A stretch of DNA of 64,000 nucleotides from Desulfuromonas sp. CSMB_57 (GCF_020194955.2 NZ_JAFCIY020000023.1:62001-126000); one strand, 5' to 3'; positions 12,166-23,144 are shown, counted from the stretch's first letter. The notes: generated from the letters alone by a model not told the origin. Translations and numbers: made by a program.

Positions 12166-14138
12166 AGTGGACGCCGGAAAAGTCCTTCCGCATCCGGGTA
12201 CTGCTGGTCCGTGCCTTTTTTGCGATATTTTTTCTGGCCGTGGTCGGCCGTGGTTTCTGGCTGCAGGTGCTGGATCGCGAGCAGACCGTAGCCCGCGCGC
12301 GTCGTCAATATCAGCGCGTGGTGCCCCTTACGCCCCGGCGGGGGGCCATTTATGACCGCAACGGGGAAGAGTTGGCGCGCAGCATCGCGGTCGATTCTCT
12401 GTATGCCGAACCCTGGCGCATCACCGACGCCGAGGCCACCGTCCGCAGCCTGGCGAAGGAATTGAAGTTGTCGCCGGCCAGCCTGAAAAAAAGCCTGGTC
12501 GGCAAGCGTCGCTTTGTCTGGATCAAACGGCAATTGCAGCCGCGGGAAAGCGAGCAGGTGCGCGAGCTGAAGCTGCCGGGCATCGGCTTCACCAAAGAGC
12601 ACCAACGGTTCTATCCCAATGCCGAACTGGCGGCCCATGTGCTTGGGTTTACCGGCCTCGATCCCCGCGGCCTGGAAGGGTTGGAACACCGGTACAACAA
12701 CATTCTGCTCGGTCATGAGGGTTTCCTGGTCACCGCCCGGGATGCCCGCGGCCAGGGTCTGGGAACCAGTCACATCGTGGTAAAGGGGGGCAGTGACGGC
12801 CACAGCCTGTATCTGACCCTGGACAAGAACCTGCAATACATCGCCGAGAAGGAACTGGCCGCCGGACTGGAAAAGGCCGGGGCTCCCGCCGGCAGTGCCC
12901 TGGTGCTGGATCCACGCACCGGGGAGATACTGGCCATGGCCAGTCGCCCGACCTACAACCCCAACGCCTTCGGCCGGTTTCCCGCCGGCCATCGGCGCAA
13001 TCGTACCGTGTGCGATGAATTCGAACCCGGCTCCACCCTCAAGCCCTTCGTGGTGGCGGCGGCCATGAATGCCGGGCTGGTTTCGGCCAACCAGAACATC
13101 TTCTGTGAAAACGGCCGGTATCGGGTGGGGGGCATCACCATTCACGATCATCATCCCCACGGCGACCTGACGGTGGCCGAGGTGGTAAAGGTCAGTTCCA
13201 ATATCGGTGTGGCCAAGATCGGCAAGATGCTGGAGCGCCAACGTCTGTACGATGCCCTGCAGTCCTTCGGGTTCGGCCAGCAGACCGGCATCGATTTCCC
13301 GGGCGAAGTCACCGGCCGGTTGCGCAATCCGGCGCGCTGGTTCGAAAGCGACCTGGCGGTCATCTCCTTCGGCCAGGGCATGACCGTAACACCCCTGCAA
13401 TTGGCGCTGGCAACTTGTGTATTGGCCAACGGCGGCAAGTTGGTGCACGCCGACCTGGTGCGCAAGGTGGTGAATGACCATGGACAGGTGGTTGAGGAAC
13501 GCCGCCCCCGGGTGGTTCGACGAGTCATTTCCGAAACCGTGGCCAATCAGATTCGTGACATGATGCGGGATGTGACCGGCACCGGCGGTACCGGCACCCT
13601 GGCGGCGGTGCCCGGTTTTTCGGTTGCCGGCAAGACCGGCACCGCACAGAAAGTGGATCCGGTGACGGGCGGTTATTCGGCGGACAAACGCATCGCCTCC
13701 TTCGTTGGTTTCGTGCCGGTCGAGAATCCTCGCCTGGTGATTCTGGTGGTGATCGATGAGCCGCACAAAGTCGTCTATGGGGGCCTGGTGGCGGCCCCGG
13801 TGTTTTCGCGCATCGCCTCCCAGTCCCTGCGTTATTTGGGCGTGGCGCCAAGCCAGGCTACCCCGTCTCCGGTCCTGCCGCCGATGCCCGACGTCGCGCC
13901 CGCCGGGCCGATTACGGTGGTGGAAACCTCCGCGTCGTTGACGCAGAATGAGGAGGGCAAGCCGCTGATGCCCGACTTCTCCGGCATGAGCACGCGTCAG
14001 GTGTTGCAGGCCATGGAGCGGTTGGGGCTGAACATCCGCGTGAAAGGTTCCGGGCGAGTTGTCGAGCAGTCACCGCTGCCGGGCCGCCCCATTCAGTTCG
14101 GGGATGAAATCTGGGTCCGGATGATGCCGCCGAGCTGA
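12162..14138 (+). CDS. ftsI: Septal peptidoglycan transpeptidase FtsI (PBP3) with C-terminal PASTA domain
   Basis: 658 residues. One N-terminal membrane helix (residues 11-32), a PBP dimerisation domain from about 50, and a transpeptidase domain with the three active-site motifs: SxxK in GSTLKPF (about residue 290), SxN in VSSNIG (about 346) and KTGT in AGKTGTAQ (about 490). The last 60 residues (from about 600, LMPDFSGMSTRQ onward) look like one PASTA domain, which makes it longer than the E. coli PBP3 (588). It cross-links septal peptidoglycan with FtsW. The start overlaps ftsL. Confidence 0.95.
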   Translation: MKWTPEKSFRIRVLLVRAFFAIFFLAVVGRGFWLQVLDREQTVARARRQYQRVVPLTPRRGAIYDRNGEELARSIAVDSLYAEPWRITDAEATVRSLAKELKLSPASLKKSLVGKRRFVWIKRQLQPRESEQVRELKLPGIGFTKEHQRFYPNAELAAHVLGFTGLDPRGLEGLEHRYNNILLGHEGFLVTARDARGQGLGTSHIVVKGGSDGHSLYLTLDKNLQYIAEKELAAGLEKAGAPAGSALVLDPRTGEILAMASRPTYNPNAFGRFPAGHRRNRTVCDEFEPGSTLKPFVVAAAMNAGLVSANQNIFCENGRYRVGGITIHDHHPHGDLTVAEVVKVSSNIGVAKIGKMLERQRLYDALQSFGFGQQTGIDFPGEVTGRLRNPARWFESDLAVISFGQGMTVTPLQLALATCVLANGGKLVHADLVRKVVNDHGQVVEERRPRVVRRVISETVANQIRDMMRDVTGTGGTGTLAAVPGFSVAGKTGTAQKVDPVTGGYSADKRIASFVGFVPVENPRLVILVVIDEPHKVVYGGLVAAPVFSRIASQSLRYLGVAPSQATPSPVLPPMPDVAPAGPITVVETSASLTQNEEGKPLMPDFSGMSTRQVLQAMERLGLNIRVKGSGRVVEQSPLPGRPIQFGDEIWVRMMPPS

Positions 14139-14187
14139 AAAATTCCCTTTGACTTTTTTGCAAGGGAGAAAGAAAATCGTCGCCTCC

Positions 14188-15699
14188 ATGAAGACTTCCA
14201 GCCTTTGCCGGATTATCTGTCCCCGTCTTGAGAGCGCCTGCAGCGACGCCCCCATCAGCGGGCTGTTTTACGACTCGCGTCAAGTCGTACCCGGTGGGGT
14301 GTTCTTCGCCCTGCCCGGTGCCAGCGCCGACGGTCACGATTTCATCGATGCAGCTCTGAATCGTGGGGCCCGCGTCATCGTCATGGAGCGCGAACGGTCG
14401 CTGCCGGCCGGGGTCATCGGCCTGGTGGTCGAGAACGCGCGTCGTGCCATGGCTTTGGCGGCCGCGGCTTTTTATGGTGATCCGACCCGGGACATGATTG
14501 TGGTCGGGGTAACCGGTACCAACGGCAAGACCACCATCACCTATCTGCTGGAGGCGCTGTTGGTTGCCGCCGGTCGGCATCCGGCCATCCTGGGCACGGT
14601 CAGCTACCGGTTCGCAGGCCGGGAACTGCCCTCGCGCCACACCACCCCGGAATCGGTGGATCTCATGCGGACCATCGCCGAATTCCGGGATCTCGGTGCG
14701 GACAGTTTGGTGTTGGAGGTATCGTCCCATGCCCTGGAACAGCATCGGGCCGACGGTGTCTGGTTCGATGTCGGCGTGTTCACCAACCTGACCCCGGAGC
14801 ACCTGGATTACCATGCCGACATGGAGGCCTATTTCCAGGCCAAATTGCGGCTGTTCAGCGGCCTGGGGGATCACAGCGCCCGGCGGGCGGTGGTCAACCT
14901 CGACGATCCCTGGGGTGAACGTCTGGCCCAATGCCTGCCGGAGGTGCTGGGTTGCGGCACCGGCCCGCAGGCGGCGGTGCGGGCGGAGCGCCATGCCATT
15001 TCCCTGCAAGGCATCGAAGCGGATCTGAGCACGCCTGCGGGACCACTGGACCTGCGCTCGCCGCTCATCGGCGAGTACAACCTGCACAACTTGCTGTGCG
15101 CCGCGGGGGCCGGCCTGGCCCTGGGTATCGATCCACAGGTCATCGCCGCCGGTTTGGCCGAGGCCCGCCAGGTGCCGGGCCGGTTGGAGCGCATTCCCAA
15201 TCAGCGCGGCGCCCTGGTGCTGGTGGATTATGCCCACACCGGAGACGCTCTGGAAAATGTTCTATCGACCCTGCGACAGCTGCAACCTCGTCGCCTGGTT
15301 TGCGTATTCGGTTGCGGCGGCGATCGGGATCGCAGCAAACGCCCGGTCATGGGGGCGGTAGCCGGGCGCCTGGCCGATGTGGCGGTGCTGACCTCGGACA
15401 ACCCGCGCAGCGAAGAACCCCTGGCCATCATGGCGGAAGTGGAGGCCGGTTTGCGCCAGGTGCATGAACATCTTTGGACGCGGAGCGAAGCGGAGCGCGC
15501 GGTGGGGCGGGGCTATGTGGCCATCGCCGATCGTCGCGAAGCCATCGAGTTCGCCGTCTCCCTCCTGGAGACCGGCGATATCCTGTTGGTGGCGGGCAAG
15601 GGCCATGAGGACTACCAGATTGTCGGTTCGCAGCGCCTGCATTTTGATGATCGGGAAGAATTGCGCCGGGCGTTAAGCGGCGCGGCGGGGGCGGCATGA
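14188..15699 (+). CDS. murE: UDP-MurNAc-tripeptide synthetase MurE (meso-DAP adding)
   Basis: 503 residues. N-terminal substrate domain with FYDSRQVVPGGVFFALPG, central ATP loop GVTGTNGKTT (about residues 111-120), and C-terminal ligase domain. The TSDNPRSEEP stretch is the DNPR signature of enzymes that add meso-diaminopimelate rather than lysine. ATG 14188 is the first good start; an in-frame TTG at 14149 would add 13 residues. There is only a weak ribosome-binding site (GGGAG about 19 bases upstream). The stop overlaps murF (ATGA). Confidence 0.96.
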   Translation: MKTSSLCRIICPRLESACSDAPISGLFYDSRQVVPGGVFFALPGASADGHDFIDAALNRGARVIVMERERSLPAGVIGLVVENARRAMALAAAAFYGDPTRDMIVVGVTGTNGKTTITYLLEALLVAAGRHPAILGTVSYRFAGRELPSRHTTPESVDLMRTIAEFRDLGADSLVLEVSSHALEQHRADGVWFDVGVFTNLTPEHLDYHADMEAYFQAKLRLFSGLGDHSARRAVVNLDDPWGERLAQCLPEVLGCGTGPQAAVRAERHAISLQGIEADLSTPAGPLDLRSPLIGEYNLHNLLCAAGAGLALGIDPQVIAAGLAEARQVPGRLERIPNQRGALVLVDYAHTGDALENVLSTLRQLQPRRLVCVFGCGGDRDRSKRPVMGAVAGRLADVAVLTSDNPRSEEPLAIMAEVEAGLRQVHEHLWTRSEAERAVGRGYVAIADRREAIEFAVSLLETGDILLVAGKGHEDYQIVGSQRLHFDDREELRRALSGAAGAA

Positions 15700-17087
15700 A
15701 ACTCGATCTGGCCAGTATCGCCGCCATCCTCGGCGGCAGCCTCACTCCGGAACGGGCCTCGGTAGTCATTACCGGGGTTTCCACGGACAGCCGCACCATC
15801 CGGCCGGGTGATCTGTTCGTGCCCCTGCGCGGACCCAACTACGATGGCCATGACCATATCGGCCAAGCGGTGCGGGGTGGGGCGGCGGCCTGTCTGAGCG
15901 AGGAGGTTATCGCCGGGCTGGCCGTGCCGGTGGTGCGGGTGGGCAATACCATGCAGGCGTTGGGGGATCTGGCTGCCGCGTTGCGTCAGGATTTCGACGG
16001 TCCGGTGGTGGCGGTGACCGGGTCTTCCGGCAAGACCACTACCAAGGAAATGCTGGCCGCGGTGCTGTCCCTGACCGGTTCCGGGCTCAAGACCGAGGGC
16101 AATTTCAACAATCTGATCGGCCTGCCCCTGACCCTGTTCCGATTGCAACCGGAACACCGCTGGGCGGTGCTGGAAATGGGCATGAGCGCCCGCAACGAGA
16201 TCGCCCGACTGACGGAGATCGCCCGTCCCGATGTGGGCATCGTCACCAATGTCGGCCCGGCGCATCTGGAACAACTCGGCAGCATTGAAGGGGTGGCGCG
16301 GGCCAAGGGGGAACTCTATGCCGCACTGCCGGCGGGGGGCACCGCCATCGTCAATACCGATGATCCGCAGGCCCGGCAGCTACCGGTGGCCAACGGTGTC
16401 CAGCGGCTGCTGTTCGGACTGACTGGCGAAGCGCGGGTGCGGGCGAAAGAAATCCGTGTCGATGATTGCGGGGTGCGGTTCGACCTGATCCTGCCGACGG
16501 GCCGTTGGCCGGTCCGTTTGGCGGTGCCGGGGCTGCATAACGTGTACAACGCCTTGGCGGCGGCCGCCGCGGCACACGTGTTGAAAGTCGATGGCGAGGC
16601 CATTGTGCGCGGTCTGGAACAGTTCCGCTCCAGCCCCGGCAGAATGACTGTGACCCGGTTGCCCGGCGATATCCTGTTGCTGGAGGATTATTACAACGCC
16701 AATCCCATGGCCATGCGCGCGGCGCTTGCCTCGTTGGCGGACCTGCCCGGTACCGGGCGGCGTCTGGCGGTGCTGGGCGATATGCTGGAGTTGGGGGCCG
16801 CCGCCGAGGATCTGCATCGGCAGGTCGGCGAGGCCGCGGCGGCGATCGTGGATCGGTTGATCCTGCTTGGCACCCTGGCTCCCTCCGTGGCAGCGGGTGC
16901 CCGTGCCGGAGGGTTGGCCGCGGATGCCGTGCAGGTGGTCGAGTCCCACGAAGCGGCGGCCGATCTGCTGCAGCAGTGGCTGCACCCCGGCGACCGGGTG
17001 CTGGTCAAGGGCTCGCGGGGCATGACCATGGAAAAAATCTGTCACCTGCTCCGGAACGACGGGGCGGCCAATTCTACCGGGCATTAG
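15696..17087 (+). CDS. murF: UDP-MurNAc-tripeptide D-alanyl-D-alanine ligase MurF
   Basis: 463 residues with the Mur ligase architecture: [18 protein letters not shown] in the N-terminal domain, the ATP loop [15 protein letters not shown] near residue 107, [22 protein letters not shown], and the C-terminal ligase domain with [14 protein letters not shown]. It adds D-Ala-D-Ala to complete the pentapeptide, using the product of ddl further down the cluster. The ATG overlaps the murE stop. Confidence 0.96.
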   Translation: MKLDLASIAAILGGSLTPERASVVITGVSTDSRTIRPGDLFVPLRGPNYDGHDHIGQAVRGGAAACLSEEVIAGLAVPVVRVGNTMQALGDLAAALRQDFDGPVVAVTGSSGKTTTKEMLAAVLSLTGSGLKTEGNFNNLIGLPLTLFRLQPEHRWAVLEMGMSARNEIARLTEIARPDVGIVTNVGPAHLEQLGSIEGVARAKGELYAALPAGGTAIVNTDDPQARQLPVANGVQRLLFGLTGEARVRAKEIRVDDCGVRFDLILPTGRWPVRLAVPGLHNVYNALAAAAAAHVLKVDGEAIVRGLEQFRSSPGRMTVTRLPGDILLLEDYYNANPMAMRAALASLADLPGTGRRLAVLGDMLELGAAAEDLHRQVGEAAAAIVDRLILLGTLAPSVAAGARAGGLAADAVQVVESHEAAADLLQQWLHPGDRVLVKGSRGMTMEKICHLLRNDGAANSTGH

Positions 17088-17097
17088 GAGTTACCGG

Positions 17098-18174
17098 ATG
17101 CTGTACCATCTTCTCTATCCTCTGCACACCCAGTTTTCGGCGCTGCAGATTTTTCGCTACATCACCTTCCGGGCGATTTACGCGACCATTACCGCGCTGC
17201 TGATCTCCTTTATCCTGGGGCCGTGGCTGATCGAAAAATTGTCCAACCTGCAGATCGGCCAGAGCATCCGCAAGGACGGGCCGCAGTCCCATTTCGTCAA
17301 GGAGGGAACCCCGACCATGGGCGGCACCCTCATCCTGCTGGCGGTGGTGTTGCCGACCCTGCTGTGGACCGATCTGACCAACATCTATATCTGGGTCACC
17401 CTGCTGGTGACGGTCGGCTTTGGGGTGGTGGGGTTCGTCGATGATTACCGCAAGGTCCGGCGGCGCAGCAGCGATGGCCTCAGCGCCCGCGAGAAAATGT
17501 GGTGGCTGATGCTCATTGCGGCCGTGGCGGCCACGATCCTGTATCTGTATCCGCCCTTTAAAACGACCCTGGCCTTTCCCTTCTTCAAGGGACTGGAACC
17601 GGATCTCGGTTTGTTCTACATCCCCTTTGCGTTGCTGGTCATCGTCGGCGCCAGCAACGCCGTCAACCTGACGGACGGTCTTGATGGCCTCGCCATCGGC
17701 CCCACCATCATCGCCTCAGGCACCTACCTGCTGTTTGCCTATGTGGCGGGTAACGTGCGACTGGCGGATTACCTGCAAATCAGTACCGTGCAGGGGGCCG
17801 GCGAACTGGCGGTGCTGTGCGGCGCCATGGTCGGAGCGGGACTGGGTTTTTTATGGTTCAACACCTATCCGGCTCAGGTTTTCATGGGCGATGTCGGCAG
17901 CCTGTCCCTGGGCGGGGCCCTGGGCACCATTGCGGTCATCACCAAGCAGGAGATCGTGCTGGTCATCGTCGGCGGCATCTTCGTGGTCGAGGCTCTTTCG
18001 GTGGTATTTCAGGTCACCTCTTTCCGGCTCTGGGGCCGGCGGATATTTCGCATGGCGCCCATTCATCATCATTTCGAACTGAAGGGCTGGCCGGAACCCA
18101 AGATCATCGTCCGGTTCTGGATTATCAGCATCATTCTGGCTCTGGTGGCTCTGTCCACCCTCAAATTGAGGTAA
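17098..18174 (+). CDS. mraY: Phospho-MurNAc-pentapeptide transferase MraY
   Basis: 358 residues, a polytopic inner-membrane enzyme (about ten helices). Signature residues: [11 protein letters not shown], the Mg2+-binding [15 protein letters not shown] (about residues 115-128), [16 protein letters not shown] and the histidine loop [15 protein letters not shown] near residue 325. It transfers phospho-MurNAc-pentapeptide to undecaprenyl phosphate, making lipid I. Ten bases separate it from murF and three from murD. Confidence 0.97.
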   Translation: MLYHLLYPLHTQFSALQIFRYITFRAIYATITALLISFILGPWLIEKLSNLQIGQSIRKDGPQSHFVKEGTPTMGGTLILLAVVLPTLLWTDLTNIYIWVTLLVTVGFGVVGFVDDYRKVRRRSSDGLSAREKMWWLMLIAAVAATILYLYPPFKTTLAFPFFKGLEPDLGLFYIPFALLVIVGASNAVNLTDGLDGLAIGPTIIASGTYLLFAYVAGNVRLADYLQISTVQGAGELAVLCGAMVGAGLGFLWFNTYPAQVFMGDVGSLSLGGALGTIAVITKQEIVLVIVGGIFVVEALSVVFQVTSFRLWGRRIFRMAPIHHHFELKGWPEPKIIVRFWIISIILALVALSTLKLR

Positions 18175-18177
18175 CCC

Positions 18178-19536
18178 ATGTCCGTCTATACCGGGCAACG
18201 GATTGTCATCATCGGCGCCGGCAAGACCGGCCTGGCGCTGACCGACTTTTTTCTGGCGCGGGGCGCCAGGGTGGCGCTGTCCGATCGCCGGCCGGCGGCG
18301 CAAGTACCCGCCGCGGCGGAACTGGTCGCCCGCGGTGTGGACCTGGATTGTCCCGGCCATGATGCGACCCTGCTGGCCGCCGCCGATCTCATTGCCATCA
18401 GCCCCGGCGTTGCCCTGGACATGCCGGAATTGGCCGCCGCCATGAGCAGCGGCGTACCGGTGCTGGGCGAAGTCGAAATCGCCGCCCGCGAACTGCAGGC
18501 GCCCATGGTCGCCATCACCGGCACCAACGGCAAATCGACCACCACCACCCTGTTGGGCGAGGTGTTCGGCGCCTGGGGCAAGCGGGCCTTCGTCGGCGGC
18601 AATCTCGGCACTCCCCTGATTGAGGCGACCCGGTGCGACGACTGGGACTGGATAGTGGCGGAAATCTCCTCCTTCCAGTTGGAAGCCATCGATCGCTTCC
18701 GACCCCGCTACGGACTGCTCCTCAACCTCACCGAGGATCATCTGGACCGCTATCCGGATATGGCCGGCTATCTGGCGGCCAAGCTGCGTCTGTTCGAGAA
18801 CATGACGGCCACGGACGTGGCGGTCATCAACCTGGAAGATCCTCTGGTGCGGCAGTTGACCGCCAATCTGCCCTGTCTCCGCATCGGCTTTTCCAGCCGC
18901 GGTCCCGTCGAGGCAGGCATGGGCTTTGACGGCCGCCATCTGATCTGGCGCTGGGCCGGCCGGGAAACGCGGTTTGCCGTCCAAGAACTGCGCCTCAAAG
19001 GGTTGCATAATATTGAAAACGTCATGGCGGCGCTGATTCCGCCCCTGCTGGAAGGGTGCCCGGCGGATACGGCCTGGCGGGCGGTCTGCGCCTTTGCCGG
19101 CCTCGACCATCGCATGGTGCTGGTTCGGCAACTGCAGGGTGTCGACTGGTTCAACGATTCCAAGGGCACCAACGTCGGCAGCGTGGTCAAAAGCCTGGCC
19201 GGCCTGCCCGGATCCGTAACCCTTATTGCCGGGGGCCGGGACAAGGGCGGCGACTATGCGCCGCTGGTCGAGCCGGTGGCGTCCAAAGTGGCCCATTTGA
19301 TCCTTATCGGCGAAGCCGCGGACCGCATCGAACAAGCCCTTGGAACCCTGACGCATACGGTCCGGGCCGGTTCCCTGGAGGACGCGGTGCAGTTGGCCTA
19401 TCGATTGACGGAGCCCGGCGGCGCGGTGCTGCTGTCTCCGGGTTGCTCCAGCTTCGACATGTTTCGCAGTTATGCGGAGCGCGGCGAGGTTTTCATGCGG
19501 GCGGTGGGTGAACTGCCCGAGGAGGCGGCGCACTGA
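18178..19536 (+). CDS. murD: UDP-MurNAc-L-alanine:D-glutamate ligase MurD
   Basis: 452 residues. A Rossmann-like N terminus (VIIGAGKTGLALTDFF), the ATP loop AITGTNGKSTTTTLLGEVF near residues 115-130, GGNLGTPL, and the C-terminal AGGRDKGGDY and LLSPGCSSFDMF motifs that identify MurD. It adds D-glutamate to UDP-MurNAc-L-alanine in the cytoplasm. The stop overlaps the ftsW ATG by one base. Confidence 0.97.
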   Translation: MSVYTGQRIVIIGAGKTGLALTDFFLARGARVALSDRRPAAQVPAAAELVARGVDLDCPGHDATLLAAADLIAISPGVALDMPELAAAMSSGVPVLGEVEIAARELQAPMVAITGTNGKSTTTTLLGEVFGAWGKRAFVGGNLGTPLIEATRCDDWDWIVAEISSFQLEAIDRFRPRYGLLLNLTEDHLDRYPDMAGYLAAKLRLFENMTATDVAVINLEDPLVRQLTANLPCLRIGFSSRGPVEAGMGFDGRHLIWRWAGRETRFAVQELRLKGLHNIENVMAALIPPLLEGCPADTAWRAVCAFAGLDHRMVLVRQLQGVDWFNDSKGTNVGSVVKSLAGLPGSVTLIAGGRDKGGDYAPLVEPVASKVAHLILIGEAADRIEQALGTLTHTVRAGSLEDAVQLAYRLTEPGGAVLLSPGCSSFDMFRSYAERGEVFMRAVGELPEEAAH

Positions 19537-20645
19537 TGGCGACGGGCAGCGGCAGCTACGATTATCGCTTGTTGTCCCTGACGGCGGTGTTGACCGCTTT
19601 CGGGGTGCTGATGGTCTATTCATCCTCAAGTATCATGGCTGCGGCGCGTTATCAGGACGGCTTCTATTTTCTCAAGCGTCAGGGCATTTATGCGGCGGTG
19701 GGGCTGCTGACGATGATCGGCCTGATGCGCCTCGACTATCACAAGCTTCGTCCTTGGGCGGTGCTGGGTATGCTGGCGTCCACCCTGCTGCTGCTGGGGG
19801 TTTTGGTGCCGGGTATCGGCAACACCGCCGGCGGCGCGGCCCGGTGGATTCGCATCGGCGGTCTGACCTTTCAGCCGTCCGAAGCCGCCAAGGTCGGACT
19901 GGTGCTTTACCTGGCCCATTCCCTGGCCCGCAAACAGGACAAGCTGAAGAGTTTCAAGCTGGGGGTCCTGCCCTATATGGTGGTGCTGGCCCTGCTGCTG
20001 CTGCTGCTGTTGATGCAGCCCGATCTCGGCAGCGCCCTGACCATGGGCGGCGTGGCCATGATCATGCTGCTGGCCGCCGGCAGCCGCCTCAGCCACCTGT
20101 TGTCCATCGGTATTCTGGCCCTGCCTTTTTTGCATCACGCGTTATTGGGCGTGGACTATCGCCGCCGCCGGATTATGGCATTTCTCGATCCCTGGAAATA
20201 TCCGACGGACGAGGGATTCCAGATCATCCAAAGCATGATCGCCTTCGGCAACGGGGGTTTGAGCGGCCAGGGTCTCGGCGGCAGCCAACAGAAACTGTTT
20301 TTTTTACCCGAAGCCCACACCGACTTCATCTTTTCCGTCCTTGGGGAGGAGGCCGGGTTTATCGGCGTGCTCATGGTCAGCAGCCTGTTCCTGATCCTGA
20401 TCTGGCGCGGATTCCGGGTGGCCTTGCTGGCGCCGGACGAGTTCGGACGGCTGCTGGCCTTTGGTCTGACCCTGCTGCTCGGCCTGCAAGCCTTCGCCAA
20501 CATGGGCGTGGTCATGGGCCTGCTGCCCACCAAGGGGTTGGCGCTGCCCTTCCTTTCCTACGGCGGTACCAGTCTGGTCACCTCCCTGGCGACGGTGGGT
20601 ATTTTGCTGAATATCTCCAGCCAAATTGAGGAGGGTCGAACATGA
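19536..20645 (+). CDS. ftsW: Septal peptidoglycan polymerase FtsW (SEDS family)
   Basis: 369 residues, about ten transmembrane helices. SEDS-family landmarks: FGVLMVYSSSSI near the N terminus, FQPSEAAKVGLVLYLAHSLA, QPDLGSALTM, and the extracellular loop PEAHTDFIFSVLGEEAGFIG. FtsW polymerises lipid II glycan together with FtsI. The position between murD and murG supports FtsW over the RodA paralogue. It starts at the murD stop (TGATG) and its own stop overlaps murG (ATGA). Confidence 0.95.
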   Translation: MATGSGSYDYRLLSLTAVLTAFGVLMVYSSSSIMAAARYQDGFYFLKRQGIYAAVGLLTMIGLMRLDYHKLRPWAVLGMLASTLLLLGVLVPGIGNTAGGAARWIRIGGLTFQPSEAAKVGLVLYLAHSLARKQDKLKSFKLGVLPYMVVLALLLLLLLMQPDLGSALTMGGVAMIMLLAAGSRLSHLLSIGILALPFLHHALLGVDYRRRRIMAFLDPWKYPTDEGFQIIQSMIAFGNGGLSGQGLGGSQQKLFFLPEAHTDFIFSVLGEEAGFIGVLMVSSLFLILIWRGFRVALLAPDEFGRLLAFGLTLLLGLQAFANMGVVMGLLPTKGLALPFLSYGGTSLVTSLATVGILLNISSQIEEGRT

Positions 20646-21721
20646 GGCTGCTGTTGGCCGGTGGCGGCACCGGCGGTCATCTGTTTCCGGCCGTGGCTTT
20701 GGCCCAGCGTCTGCTGGCCGAGGAGTCCAAGGCGGCCGTGCAGTTCGTCGGTACGGCGCGGGGCATCGAGGCCCGGGTGCTGCCCGACCTCGGGTTGCCC
20801 CTGGAATGCATCGAGGTGCAGGGTTTCGTAAATCGCAACCTGATGGGCAAACTGGCCATGCTGCCCCAGTTGTGGCGCAGCGTGCTGCAGGCGCGACGAA
20901 TCCTGGACCGGTTCCGGCCGGATGTGGTGGTCGGCGTCGGCGGCTACGCGTCGGCGCCGGTGCTGGTGGCGGCCCTGTGGCGCAAAATACCCTATGTGAT
21001 TCATGAGCAGAATGCGTGGCCGGGCTTGACCAATCGTCTGCTGGGCCGCTGGGCGAAGCGGGTCTGCCTGTCCCTGGCGGAGGCGGAGCGGGCCTTTGTC
21101 AGTGCTCCGACCCTGGTCACGGGAAATCCTCTGCGGCCCGGTATGGAGGAGTGTCCTCCCATCAGCGACGGCCCGCCGACATTGCTGGTGTTCGGCGGCA
21201 GTCTTGGAGCGCGGGCCATCAACGACGGCCTGCTGGCGGCGCTGCCGCACCTGGCCGGTCTGCGCGACCACCTGACCATTATTCATCAGACCGGCGCCGG
21301 CGATGTGGAACGGGTTCGGCAGGGCTATGTGGCGGCGGGTTGGCCGGCGGACGGCGTGGTTCCCTTCATTCATGACATGGCCGCCGTCTATGGACGGGCG
21401 CATCTGGTGGTCTGTCGGGCCGGCGCCACCACCATTGCTGAACTGACCGCCTGCGGGCGACCCGCGATCCTGATCCCCTATCCTCACGCGGCCGGCGACC
21501 ATCAGAGCGCCAACGCCCGGGCCCTGGCGCGCAAGGGCGCGGCCCTGCTGCTGCCGCAGGGGCAATTGTCGGGCGAGCATCTGGCCCGGCTGATAGGGGA
21601 TCTGTTGCAGGACCGCCGGCGTCTGCTGAGCATGGCCGGCGCCGCCGGCAGCCTGGCACGCCGAGGCGCGGTCGACACCATTTTGGAAATTTGCCGGGAC
21701 ATTGCGGCCCGGCGTTCGTAA
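20642..21721 (+). CDS. murG: Lipid I N-acetylglucosaminyltransferase MurG
   Basis: 359 residues, a GT-B glycosyltransferase. The glycine-rich LLLAGGGTGGHLFPAVALAQ loop is at the N terminus, with HEQNAWPGLTNRLL, VFGGSLGARAIND and the C-terminal UDP-GlcNAc site RAGATTIAELTACGRPAILIPYP. It converts lipid I to lipid II at the inner membrane face. The start overlaps the ftsW stop. Confidence 0.97.
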   Translation: MRLLLAGGGTGGHLFPAVALAQRLLAEESKAAVQFVGTARGIEARVLPDLGLPLECIEVQGFVNRNLMGKLAMLPQLWRSVLQARRILDRFRPDVVVGVGGYASAPVLVAALWRKIPYVIHEQNAWPGLTNRLLGRWAKRVCLSLAEAERAFVSAPTLVTGNPLRPGMEECPPISDGPPTLLVFGGSLGARAINDGLLAALPHLAGLRDHLTIIHQTGAGDVERVRQGYVAAGWPADGVVPFIHDMAAVYGRAHLVVCRAGATTIAELTACGRPAILIPYPHAAGDHQSANARALARKGAALLLPQGQLSGEHLARLIGDLLQDRRRLLSMAGAAGSLARRGAVDTILEICRDIAARRS

Positions 21722-21766
21722 CTACGGAAAATTCACATTGTTGGGGAAAGCAGGCGAAATCAAGCT

Positions 21767-23143
21767 ATGTACGGGAAAATCAGAACCATTCATTTCGTAG
21801 GGATCGGCGGTATCGGCATGAGCGGCATCGCCGAGGTCCTGCTCAACCTGGGTTACCGGGTCAGCGGCTCGGATCTGCGGGAGACCGATATCACCCGCCG
21901 TTTGGGTGAGTTGGGCGGCGTCATCTATTACGGGCACGCTCCGGAAAACCTGGTGGACGTCGATGTGGTGGTCACCTCCACGGCGGTGCGCGCCAGCAAT
22001 CCCGAGGTCATCGAAGCCCATCGGCGCCTGATCCCCGTGATTCCCCGTGCCGAGATGCTGGCGGAATTGATGCGCATGAAGTACGGCATCGCCGTCGCCG
22101 GAACCCATGGCAAAACCACCACTACCAGCATGGTATCCACGGTGCTGTCCCATGCCGGCATCGATCCGACGGTGGTCATCGGCGGTCGGCTCGACTCCAT
22201 CGGCTCCAACGCCAAGTTGGGCCAGGGCAAATTCCTGGTGGCCGAGGCGGACGAGTCCGACGGTTCCTTCCTGAAACTGTCGCCGACCATCGCCGTGGTC
22301 ACCAATGTCGATGCCGATCACCTCGACTTCTATGAGGACCTCGAGCAGATCAAGCAGACCTTCGTCGATTTCATCAACAAGGTGCCCTTTTTCGGCCTGG
22401 CGGTGCTGTGCCTCGATGATGCCAATGTCCAGTCCCTGATCCCCCAGGTGAAGAAGCGGTTCGTCACCTACGGGCTGAGTACCCAGGCCGACTTCAACGC
22501 CATCGATATCAGTTACCGGGAGGAGCGCACTACCTTCACCGTATGCCATAACGGCGAACGGCTCGGTCAGGTCTCCATCCGCATGCCCGGTCAGCACAAT
22601 GTGCTCAATGCCCTGGCCTGCGTCGCCGTGGCCCGCGAACTGCAGATTCCCTTTGCCGAGATTGCCGAGGCCTTTCAGGACTTCTGCGGCGTGCAACGCC
22701 GCTTTCAGCCCAAATACCAGGGCGGCGGCATCATGGTGGTCGACGACTACGGGCATCATCCGGCGGAAATTCGCGTGACCCTGGCGGCGGCCCGCAGCGG
22801 TTGGGATCGTCGGGTGGTGGCGGTTTTCCAGCCGCATCGCTACAGTCGCACCCAGGCGCTGTTCGATGAATTCGTCACCGCCTTCTATCAGGCCGATCAC
22901 CTGGTGGTCATGGATGTTTATGCCGCCGGCGAAGAGCCGATTCCCGGCGTTTCCTCCAGCGCCCTGGCGGAAGGCATCGCCGGGCATGGTCACCGTGACG
23001 TGCATTATCTGGCCGAAGCCGACGCCGTGGTCCAGCATCTCCTGGAGACGGTGCGCGAGGGCGATCTGGTGATTACCTTGGGCGCCGGCAACGTCTGGCA
23101 GGTCGGGGAGGCCCTGGTCCGCCGTCTGACGGAAAGGCACTGA
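21767..23143 (+). CDS. murC: UDP-MurNAc-L-alanine ligase MurC
   Basis: 458 residues. N-terminal [18 protein letters not shown] dinucleotide-like fold, ATP loop [14 protein letters not shown] near residue 112, EADESDGSF, and in the C-terminal domain [10 protein letters not shown] and FQPHRYSRT, both diagnostic of MurC. It commits UDP-MurNAc to peptide-stem synthesis by adding L-alanine. murB begins two bases after its first stop base context (stop ends 23143, GTG at 23145). Confidence 0.97.
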   Translation: MYGKIRTIHFVGIGGIGMSGIAEVLLNLGYRVSGSDLRETDITRRLGELGGVIYYGHAPENLVDVDVVVTSTAVRASNPEVIEAHRRLIPVIPRAEMLAELMRMKYGIAVAGTHGKTTTTSMVSTVLSHAGIDPTVVIGGRLDSIGSNAKLGQGKFLVAEADESDGSFLKLSPTIAVVTNVDADHLDFYEDLEQIKQTFVDFINKVPFFGLAVLCLDDANVQSLIPQVKKRFVTYGLSTQADFNAIDISYREERTTFTVCHNGERLGQVSIRMPGQHNVLNALACVAVARELQIPFAEIAEAFQDFCGVQRRFQPKYQGGGIMVVDDYGHHPAEIRVTLAAARSGWDRRVVAVFQPHRYSRTQALFDEFVTAFYQADHLVVMDVYAAGEEPIPGVSSSALAEGIAGHGHRDVHYLAEADAVVQHLLETVREGDLVITLGAGNVWQVGEALVRRLTERH

Positions 23144-23144
23144 G

